Notes under the pieces: generated by a model
The model's input: only the letters and a program-made list of their open reading frames with translations
The model's database searches: none
Told to the model about the DNA's origin: nothing
Made by a program: the position numbers and the translations under genes
Shown: positions 39,801-51,800 of the stretch, piece by piece
How the letters are laid out: each line of letters opens with the position of its first letter
Numbering within the stretch: the first letter of the stretch is position 1
Source of the DNA: Ciona savignyi
Taxonomy: Eukaryota; Chordata; Ascidiacea; Phlebobranchia; Cionidae
NCBI GenBank assembly: GCA_000149265.1
Contig: CH002936.1
Location: 87,444-151,443 of the forward strand
Length of the DNA: 64,000 bases
Direction of reading: 5' to 3'

Positions 39801-42800
39801 CCACCAACAACGACCGATCCTTATTTCCGAAACGTTACTTCCAATTATGACAAGCCACGCCAAGCCTGATCATGGAGACCGAGCGAATTAGGTGCATCAT
39901 GAATAATTCACTGGAATAACGCTTGATATGATGTCTTAACTTTTCCTAGTAGGACATCTATTGATTAATATTGGCCAAGCGTTGGATCAGGGCTTGCAAA
40001 ACTTTTAAGCACGAGACCCCTTTCAATAAATTGAAATTTGCGATCACTTTCAATGTATTGCAATTTTTTGCGACCCTTTTTAATACATTAAAATTTTCTA
40101 CGACCCCTTTTTATAGCAATTTTCTGCCATCCTTCTTCACGTTTAAATCCTAAACAAATTGAAATATTTACATTAGATATAGTAGTCTGTATGAAATTGA
40201 TGTACTCTTTGCGACCCCTAAAAGCGCGACCCTAATTTGGGAAATCCTGCGTTCGACGACCGAGTCTAGATAAGTTTAAATTTAAATTAAATGGATTAAA
40301 AAACAAGCATTGTAAGACCACGGTATGATGCCTGACCTGTCCACTGTATAACTAGTAAAATGAGTACTTTTGACCGACTACTAGTTATTCCACCACCCAC
40401 GCAATAGTATATACGAAAGGAAACCAATACGTTTGCAGGCTATTTCGTCAATTATATTGTTTTTGTTGTTTTTTCATGAAAAAACTTGCCTTAAAATTTT
40501 ACAATAAATTTTTTTTTAAACATTATTTTTTTTTTGTGTAAAAACGTTGCCTTGATATTTTTTAATATTTTATCAATATTTTAATGAACTGATCCGTTTC
40601 TCGTTGCAAATAAATTAACTAGACGCGCGAAAGCTTTATATAACTATAAGATCGATATACTGCTGTATAAGTAGGTTATTAAATTGCAAACCAGGTGTAT
40701 GTGATATGTGTGTTATAGCGTATGGAAACAAAGGGAGAGTTAACACGTAGTCTTGTTGACGAGATTACATAAATGTGCGAATGGTGAGTTTTGATCACAA
40801 AACCTTACGATTTATGACCAGGCACGTTACCACTAAGCCACTTGGGATAAATAATTACTTGGACGATGATTTTCTACCGAATAGATCCATAGGATTTTGG
40901 GAGAAGATTAATGCTGGGATATGTGGGTTTTGTATGGATAAGATGGGAAACACTAAAGGAAGGGAAAGCGGGAAAGGGGAAGGAGGAAAACTGTTACCAT
41001 AACTATGGAAATTAATTTTAACCCAGCTCTAAACACTAATCCCCATAACTAACCCTAACTTCAACTTCATGTTTAAAATAATTCTAATGCCCTAATTTTT
41101 ATTTTAGTGTGCAGTTTCCCTCCTTCCCGCCTTCCCGCTTTCCCTTATTTTAGTTTTAAATAAAATATTATTTTCATTGTGATTTCCGCAACTTCCGCAA
41201 CGGTGCCCTGTACAAATTAATATTTATTTTAGTGTGCAGTTTCCCTCCGCCTTCCCGGTTTCCCTCATTTTAGTTTTTCCCGGTAAGATGAAACTAAAAA
41301 AGCGAATTGTAAATCTACCAGCTGATGTTCTTTTATAGCACTTGCCATAACATATTACACACGTCCAAATAGGGAGAAACTGCTCACGAAATAAAATATG
41401 TTAGGGTTGCGGTTAAAATTGGAAATTATGTCAGTCATTAGGATTCGGGTTGGTATTACCTCCTTCAGTGCGGTCCGATCGATAGGGTTATGACAATATT
41501 CAATTAAAGATTGCTGGAACGCAGTTAATGCACGCCAGGCCTGTTGAGAAGGTTGGATATTCCGTCAGTCAAAATGGGCGATCGATATGTATTATGGGTC
41601 GACTTTTGTGTAAACTTTATGGCGGTCAAAGGGGAACATATCGATCGCTGTATTTGCGGGAACATTAATGGGATGCTATTTTTGTAGCTAGCTGGTTATT
41701 TTTTTCCTTGGGCAGGTCACATAACGGACATTGCCTGAATCTAGTAGAACTATTGGTTCTACTAAATTGAAGGAACGTCTGAATCATACACAACACACTG
41801 CAATAGCTCCGGTCTATCGACGGTGGGTACATCTGACGATTCTATAATTTCAGTGGTTTTAATTAGAAATTTAGCATGACCATATTTTGGATTTTTAGTT
41901 TAGTTTGCTTGAATTTGTTGTATGTAGCGTTCTGTATTTTTTTAAACCTATTGTTGCATTTTATGTTTAAACCTTTCGCGCATCTGTTCTATCCACGACT
42001 TTGTGTCGTGACTTTGTGTTCGACTTTGAGATTTTTAGTAAACGACGAGACCTGTCCGAGAGTGGTCGCGTATGTTTTGTTCTTGGACTGCGATAGCATA
42101 TGACTACAGACCTGGTATTTGGTGGGTCGCTAGAGTTATACATAGCTAATCCCCACAAGTATACGATTTCGCATTTATCATTTCGAGTCCGTTCGTAATT
42201 TAGGCCATTTTTTTAATTACCGACCCAAGATTCGATCCCATGATGGGCTCGTCAATAGGACCGTTTTTGTATAGGATTTGGTATATGCATCGGTGGCTTC
42301 AACCATTCCGTAACACAACCTTACGACTGTTACGAGGTGCACACTTTTATATTTTAGACAGGTTTCCATTTTGACACACCTTTACAGCATGTAAACCTTA
42401 CTCGCATCTGTTTTAAAGACTCGGTGTGTCTTCGCCAAGATTAGCTTTAATAGGTCCCACCGCAATACAAAGCATATACCAAACACAACCCACACTGCGT
42501 TTATACACGGCCGTGAATACCAACGGAGTCACATTTAAAGCGTGTAATAGATCAACCCACGCGTATGCCATATCTAAATATATAGGAGAAAGTAAATTTT
42601 ACTATAATAATCAGGCTCAATATACAATTGAAAATGAAAACATACGATTTTTTTAAAGCTGGCTTAGTTTGAAACCTATGATAGACTCGTCGCTTTATAA
42701 AGAAACCTTTTTAAAATAGAAAACGGTATATAAATCGGCCGGATCAAATTACAATTGCAATTATAAACTTTAATTTAAAATTACAGATTTTTCTTTAATT

Positions 42801-45800
42801 TAAAATTACAGAAGTTTTCTTGCAAAATCCACTTATTTTGCATCAGCATTTTGTCGACAACGGTTCAGTTGCATATATATTGATTTCTGCGGCAATTATT
42901 TGAATCAGATGTAGCTGAAAATCCTTATTCCAAAATTTAAATTTTTACTCCTTTTGCATAAATTTTATTCTAAATTTACTCGTTTTGCATAAGTTTTATT
43001 CTAGATTTACTCGATTTCTATTCGCTTTTTGCTGACGTATATGGGTTTAGCTGCATATATATTAAATAATGCTGCGGTAATTCTTTGAAACAAGACACGT
43101 GGCCGAAATTCTTTGAAGCGCGTATTTATTAATTTTGACGTGGTTTGGTGTTTCAATTACATGATCAAAGCATGCTTTTGAATCACCGTTAAACCGCACT
43201 GCACCGCACCGTTAACCGTACCGCAAGATAGTGCCTTAGTGGTTTCAAAGAATTATTGTATTGATTTATACTATATGTATCGGTCGCGTTAACCATTCAG
43301 CCACACGACCGATACATATACAGATTTTAATATAAAAATGGTCTTAGCAAAGAGCCCATCATGGTTTCGAAACTAAGCTAAAAAAAAACAAAAAAACACA
43401 TAAATACATACGTACGTAACGCGTTGATTTTAAAACCAGCGTCCAAACCGTGTGTAATTAAGATCTTGGAGCTACTACGTCTAAAGTATTTTCATTGCGG
43501 TTGGTGTTTTTCTGTGCGGTCGGTCTTAATAGTCATAACAATTCCGTCACCGCGCTATTGTGACGTCACAATCAAAATCCGTGCTGCAGAAAACGTTAAA
43601 TGAGCGGCGCGCTTACACAGTTTTCCGTGGCAACTCGAATAAACACGGTCGCGTCAATAAGAATAAGAAGGATTACCGAAACAAAATTAGACCGGGCAGT
43701 TTTAGTCAAGAAAATCGATAACATTGGAAATCTGTCGAAGAACAACAACTGGCTGAAATCCGAGACACGTGGTAAAACCGCGTTTAAAATCGACCGATAT
43801 TTTCAATCCAACAATTTGTTGTTTTTTTTGGCCAACACTACCATAAGGAAAAGAGGGAAACTGCTGACTAGAATTATGAACTAATTCTAACCCTGCTCTA
43901 AACACTAACCTTAACCCCAGAACAAACACAAACTTCAAACATAACTTTTAAAAAAATAACTCTTATTTCCTAATTTTCATTTTAGTGTGCAGTTTCCCGC
44001 CTTCCCTCCTTTTAGTTTCCCCCCGTTTTTTCTACAGAAAAACAACACAGTTTGGTAAAAATATAATTAATTCGATTTCCAAACCGTTTTAAATCGATTT
44101 GAAAAGCATGTTACACCGTTGGTATGAAATAAAAACGTAAACCAATATTGAAAACATACTATTTTTAAATCAGGCTATAATGTCTGAAACACAAGATGTC
44201 ATCGCTAAGACACCTCTCTAATAAAGTTCATGTTTTTTTTTAATCTGACAATACAACCCATATATGGAACGTATATATAAAACGGATTTCGGGTACGAGT
44301 TCAAATGGAGGCGAAGCAATTAATAGACAAGTTTAATCGGTTTGTTTATGTTTTGCTCATTTCTCTCGTATTAAAAACAGTTTTATAAAAGGAACGGCTT
44401 AAACACAATGACTTTAGACCAGTGGTCTCGATCTTTTAGACCTCATGGCGTACCCAGGGCCAATTACGAACGCGAACGGGCGCACCTTGCATGGGAAGTC
44501 AAAACAATATGCGAAATACTCAAAACGTTACAATGGAAAATGCTCCCAATACATATACCGAATTATATAGAAAAACGGACCTATCGAAACAAAAACGCTA
44601 AATCTGACCGCAACACTAATATCAACTCCTAGCCTGAACGACCAAGCGCCCATACCCAAAACCTATGATATACCACCTAGATTAATAGGCAGTTTTTGTT
44701 CGGTCATTTTAATTTTACCTGCTTTTATGATGGTGTTTTTGAAACAAAAATCTACTTACCGTTCTGCAGAGATCAGTTGATTATATCTCGGCGCACAGAT
44801 TCAAAGAGTAATCAACAAAACTTGAATTGTAAGTCGGCTCGGGTTAATTTATCAAATTTCTTTAATTGTAAACCTGTGTTAAGTCAGAAAAGGTCACTAA
44901 AAACTCTAAAACCCAGAGACACTGAGTAAGTGAAGATTATATGCTAAAAAAATGTAAATTTCGGTGGGTAAGGTGGAATAAAGTCGAGATAATTTCGCTA
45001 TTGCATTTGTCTGCCCACAATAGTATACCATGTATTAGGCTATCAATAATAGACATGAGATCATTCCACAGATTATACGTAAACTGTCCACTACCTAATT
45101 TAAAGACTTCTGTTATATGGCAATTCCTTTCTATAATACTGCAACGTAAGGTTATGTGTAGGCTTTAATTTCGCCACTTCTTGTTAAAAAACTGTACTAA
45201 GCCAAATACTACCTTTTATTTACACTAACAAAGCACAGTAACTTGCACTAACCACGCATAGCTAGAGGGCAGAGAAACGTTGCATATACTAGTGATTAAG
45301 TATCAGCACCACTTACGCATATCCATTGGTTATTAATGATCAGGGCGATATGCGTGACACATAAACGAAAAACAACAACCGCTCAGATGAGATAAGCTAT
45401 TACACACTCGCACACACATCAGATATCCTAGCTTGGAGCATGAAGAAAGGTGTGACAAACGCACCGGTTATCAACTACACACCAGCATAATTAAAAGCAC
45501 GATACTTTTCGCGCACGATTTAAACCACTGCCATTTTAAATTGAATCGGTTCCGCAAAACTGGTCATAATCCGATTTCCGACATTAACCTTAACGGACTA
45601 ACCTTTATTTAACAAGCGGTTTCGTCTTTACCTACATTTTTTACGATTTTTTTTATTAACCGGGGAAGATTTTGAACCCATGATGGGCTTGTCCCGTTTT
45701 TATGTATAGAAATCGGCATATGTTTCGGTTGCGTTAACTATACGGCCTCACGGCCTTTATCTACTTTCATTCCAAGTCGTTAACGCGCTCTTTTAAATAT

Positions 45801-48800
45801 TACTTTCTTTTGGATTGATGTTGTTCTATTTTACATACGCACAATATAATTGTGTTTACAATACCAAAGCAGTAAGAAGGGTGGATTGTTGCATCATTCA
45901 TCATTTACTCAGCGGTTAGAAATTCTATATAAAAAGCCTATTTTTTAATTTTTTATCAGTCTCAGTTTTAAACCCATAATTGAATGCAAAGGCCGTTTTT
46001 TTGTATAATAATCGATATATATGCATCGGTTGCGTTAACCATTCGGCCACACGATTAAACAGATTAAAAGCTTATTTGCTTGAGACTGTAAAATGATTGG
46101 AATAGGGACCAACCAGTAGGAAAGGAATCCTGTAAAATACTTTAATTTAATCGATTACTGGTAATTGCAGTAATTAGTTCTATTTAAAAACCGCTGAGCC
46201 GCACTGCGAAAGTGATTTTACGGTTAAAAATAAACGATTTAATTAACAATACGAAATATAAATAATTTATTTTTCCAATATAAGATATTATCATAACGCC
46301 ATGTTCACACTGCTTTTGCAAAGGACAATACTAAAAAAAAAAATAGGGGAAGGAGGGGTACTGCTCACTAAAACTATGGAAACTAATTCTAACCCTGCTC
46401 TAAACAGTAATTTCAACACCAGAACTTACCATAAANNNNNNNNNNNNNNNNNNNNNNNNNNNNNNNNNNNNNNNNNNNNNNNNNNNNNNNNNNNNNNNNN
46501 NNNNNNNNNNNNNNNNNNNNNNNNNNNNNNNNNNNAATGCCATAATCTTTATTTTAGTTAGAATTTTTCCTCTTCTCCCCTTTCCCTCCTTTTAGTTTTC
46601 CCTTTTGCAGGGCACTAACGTAAGTTTGAGCCGGCCGGGGAGGGGGGGGCTAAAAGGAAAGAGGGAAACTGCACAGTTAAATAAAGATTAGCGCATTAGA
46701 GTTAGTTTAAAAGATAGAGTTGGTTCTGGGGTTAAACTTAGTGTTTAGGGCAGTTTTACACCAACCATAACTTCAAAGCTAACTCTAATGCCCTAATCTT
46801 TATTTTAGTAGCAGTTTCCCGCTTTCCTTCCTTTTAGTGTTGCTCGAGTTGGTAAAGTCAAGTAGTTAACCACAAGATTTATGGACGGACGAACCCAAGA
46901 AGGGTATAAACATTAACGGTTGGAACCCGGAAAACGGTTTTATGAAGATAATTGCGAATAGATTCCATTTAGAAATCAAATACGAACAAAAGTTGATTTA
47001 AATATCTTATTTCGCACTTCAAAGTCGTCGTAATCAGTTTAAAAGACACACGAAGCGGCTTATATTTTATGTATGAACACAAAGCTAGGTTTAACACGGG
47101 CCTGTTTAAACGTAATTATAGTGATTAAAATGTAATTTCCCCAACAATTGCATGTGTGTACAGTGTCTTTATATACTGACGCGAACAAGTGACCGATTTT
47201 GTTTACCAGAAATTTTGAAACTCGAAACAGATAAGAGGAAAGAGGGGATAAAATGCCGTGCCCGTGTTTAATTCCGTAAATGCCTGTTTTATTTTGTCGG
47301 TGAAATAACAAAGGGGTTATGACCAGTGATGGGATTCAAGAGGTTCGCATTAGTTCGGTCGAACCCGTTCTTGGATTGTCGTGATAATCACCGATCCGAT
47401 TTTTTGCTTTTTTACAGACATTAGACCTTTTAGGGAACCTGTTGTAAGTGAGTACGATACAAAAGAGAACCTGTTTATAAAATTTCGAATCCTATCACTA
47501 GTTATGACACTGTCATAATACCTCGTACCCACAGACTAGTTACTGCAGCGTGTTGAGTCGCTTTTGTCGGATTTCTGGTAACAACGTGTTACCATACGAT
47601 CGAATCGGTGGGTCTAACATTGGTATTTTAAGTAGGAAGCCAAAAACATTTTACACACAATACGATTTCTTACATTAACAATAAAATTATCAATCCACTT
47701 CTTACATTAACATTAAAATAACGACATAAGTCTAGATTTAATATATAATCACAAATCGTCTCAAAATAATGCAATGACATAACTGGCCAATATATCAGTC
47801 CCAATTTAAACGCAAGCATTTCTGCAATGACTAAGAATATACAGCCGATGATTAATAAATTCATCACTGATTTTATAAATATAGACACCCAATCTTTAAG
47901 CAGAGGATCCGGCTAATAAGGAATGGTTTAAGATTTGTATATCAGATTATTATTATTCAAATTGCTAAGATTGTATGAAAACGCTTTGTAAATTTTCTGC
48001 AAATCGGTTTTATTACCTAAACGGGCATTTATTTTAATTGCTATTATAAGGTAACGTGAAAAGTACGATCGTGTGGCCGAATTGTTAACTCGGCCTATAC
48101 ATATACCAGCTATATATAAAACGGTCTTAGGGACAAGCCTTAGCCCGGTTAAAAAAATAGATGACGTAAAAGTACAGCGCAATGTTATTGTTTTTTTCCT
48201 GTCTATTTTTAAAGTAAAGCTGCTACCGTTTTCTCGCTTGGTAAAACAAAACACAAATCCTTACTATGACCCGTACGAACGGAACAAAACAATATTTAAA
48301 CGCAAGAAACCTAACCGAAAATCAGTTTTCGTATTTTGGTAGCTCGGCAGGGTTTGCTGCATGTCTACTGTGCATAATTACGTTCGTTTTAAACAGTTTT
48401 TTTTATATCAATTGAGAGATATTTTTAATCTAGATCTGAACCCTGCAAGGTAATATAAAATGCGTACAAACATAATTGCAAATCTAAGAAAGACTAAGTA
48501 GAGACTGGAATATAAAATGCGTACAAACCTTAATGCAAATTTAGTACCCTGGCTTTAGTGTCTAAAACGTCTTAGTATAGACACGGAAATTAAACTGGCT
48601 CTGGACACGTCTGGTATTGAAGACACAAGAAGTTTGTTTTTGGTCTAATTTCTTGCCCAGTCGGGCGAAACTTAGTTTTAAGTAGGCGTGAAGGTATCTG
48701 TCTTTAAATAGACCGGAGGACAATTGAAGAATCTCACGAAAAATTGACGAAAACCGAAGGACAATTTACGATTTTGACAAAAACCGAAGTGCAATTTGCG

Positions 48801-51800
48801 AGTTTGACGAAAAATCGACGAAAACAAAGGACAATTGATGAATTCAAAGAAAAAGAAAGGTAGCTGAAATTCGGTGAACGTTGTCAAAATAAAAACAACG
48901 AACATAATAAGGAGAAATTTGTACTTTTGACAAATTTGACGAAAAAGAAAGGTGACATTACAAAGACAAGCACGCAGCAGCAAAGCTGCATCAGAAATGT
49001 ACCTTTGTGTTAAAAATGTGCGATTTGTGCTCATAGCAATTATTTGCTTGAATGAATCTTAAGAAAAAGTGCTTGAAATTTTTGTAAATGTTTGGTATGG
49101 GACTTTAACTGAAATGCGGTCAACGTTGTCAAAATAAAAACAACGAAGACACTAAGGAGAAAGGAGTCTCTATGGAGAAATTAGTACTTTCAATACACAG
49201 GCGTATATTTAGACTCTCTTCAATATTTTCTCCTATTGTTAATTTTAAAATAAAAAGACCTGTTGTTTTTTGTAAAACATAGACCTGGGTTCGTTAATAG
49301 TATGCAAATACACAGGCGTTACAAATATATTTTTTTGTTTTTTGTTCATCAGCTGTTTTCCTAGGTATGTTAGCTGGGATAAACATGAACATCATACAAT
49401 ATCCAGTGGTGTAACGAGATAAAGAAAAATATCTCCAACAGAAAACTGTCTTCAACAGAAAAATGTCTTTAAGAGAAAAATGTCTTCAACAGAAAAATGT
49501 CTTCAGCAGAAAAATGTTTTCAGCATATACAACACATTGCAATATCACCAGTAACCTGAGTGCGGGCACAACGTACTCTGACGTTTGTCGCATATAAACA
49601 CCAGATGGGTTTTCCTTTGCCGAGTATAAACAATAGTATCCTATAACCGATAGCTTCTCTTAACCAACTTTTAGTAAACTGTTTTAAATTTAAGTTTTGT
49701 GGACTGTTCTGGTACGTTTTTGTTATTTGTGACCTCATTTATGATAGTATTATTACAGTAATTCTTAAGAAGGTGCTGGGAAATATTTGTCGAAATTCTA
49801 AGCCTTTTAAATGAATGTAAATAAAACTGTGTAGCCTCAAGTGCTTTGTGCCTTAGCAGCACAAACAATATGCTAAATTTAGACTCTGAACCATAAAATA
49901 TCGTTTTACTTGTAGGAATTTCTGTGACCGGACACTCTTCTTTTGTTGTGTGCCATATCGCCCATCAATATGTACTCTGCTGGCAATTTTATGTCGTTGT
50001 CTGAAATAAACATAGATTTTAAATATTTAAAAAAAACACACAATTTAGGGGTTTGGGATTTTGGTTTAAAATTTTAACCCAATTTTCATACCTTCTTTAA
50101 ATTTGCCAATTCATCTTGTTGGGACAATATTAGAATTTTACTACCAAACTTCTTATATGTTATTGCAATTTTTGCAGTATTGCAGAAGTATCGTACCATA
50201 CAACATTTTAGATCGGATTATCTTAGCTTTTTTACAAGTATGAACAAAGTCTGTGTTTGACTGCAAGTTTATTCAATCATTACAAAACAAAAAAATGGTA
50301 ATTCTAAACCCCATAACACCTGCATGACATTTAAATGAAAATTTATTTTTAAAAACAAAACTTAATGAATAAGGTTTATGAATAAGCAGTAGCCTGCTAT
50401 ATTTTGACAATAATCGATTGGTCGGTGTGGTTTTTTATCTTTCCTGTTGTTAACCACCGCATTATGCATTTCTGAAGAAACGAGTAAATATGGGCTTTTC
50501 TAATCAATATAATCTGGCAGATAACATTGGTATGATTAAAGAACTAATCAATCACAAGTAATTAGTACTGTCATCACTGGAGATTATGCAGTCGGTTTAT
50601 CATCTGGTAATTAATAGTAGTCCATACCGTTTAGTCGTTGTTTACTATGGCAGAACTGTGACCACAGAGATAGCCATAAATTTCATAGAAAAATTACCTC
50701 TTCACTATCAGTTAAAAGGAAATAATGTACTATCACAATAGTACATAAGCTATTTTATAAATTATCATACCAAAACACATAAATAAAGGGGTTTAAAATG
50801 TGGTGTTACAATTGCACATTGACAATTGTACCGTACTTTTACCTCGACTAGGACAATACAGTTACCACACAGGATTACTTGAACTAGAATTAACAAAGAA
50901 TCTTAATTCTTAACACAATAATGTCTAATGCAATACGAGCAAAACAACAAGGTAATAAATATAAATATTAATTTTTTTGAAAAATTTTCTATCTGGTTTG
51001 CCCACTTCCAGTGGTATCTTATGCATTAAAATTTGCACAAAGTATGATTACATACCAAAATCAGAAGCTCCTTGTTTTGTCACATCCGCAGCATTGGCTA
51101 TACTTTCCCAACTTTCAGCACTTCCCCTTTTTTCACTGGCAACCCTGCCTGTTTAAATTACAAAGATTTTTACTTTACTATGGATGAAAGAGAACATGTG
51201 CATACACCAGTAAGCCGAAACTATATTTTCCACATTAAGACATTGATGAATTGAAATATATTCTTAAGTAGTAGGTGTATGCCTAAAGCGTAAATAGTAC
51301 TAGTTTGTTTAAATATGCTTTCTGCCAAGACTATCCTACTACTGTAGCTGCAGGCTATGCTCGCTTTATTTAGCATTGCGTTTTATGTCAGTAAAGATCC
51401 ATACCGCAAAGTTATGGCCCAAAAAAGGATAAAAACAGTTGGAGATATGAAGTCTGACTAATCAATTAAATATACCAGTAATAAATATACTTTAAAAATT
51501 AATAAAATGCATTTATCAGCCAAAATTGTGCACCATACTTATATAGTCAAGCAGAGATACTAATAAGATGTTAAGATAGTATTTATGGCTTAGATCAACT
51601 TAACTAGTAAGCCCATATTATAATTTTATGAAGAAAAGGTACCAAATATAGTAATTTAATAACTAGGTACTTTAAATAGACAATTTGATTACAGGTTAGC
51701 GACTAAAACTGGCCTCGATACTTAAATTTTTAATTTAAATAAACTGTATATTTACGTTTTGCTTGGCTACACTTACCGATAATAAATCACAGCTTTGGTC

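Larger units (their letters stand above)
25559..49909 (-). other. 24-kb intron between DGK exons 3 and 4
   Basis: No convincing exon apart from the GC-rich patch at 26.0-26.5 kb. Contents: MITE family A (11 copies), SINE family 2 (eight copies), a partial SINE 1, several minisatellites and two gaps, listed separately. Short ORFs here (up to about 118 codons) lack domains and lie in AT-rich or repeat sequence. Confidence 0.7.

Noticed and set aside
48678..49034. 118-codon ORF, Phe-rich
   Set aside because: Complement of A-rich tandem repeats; low complexity.
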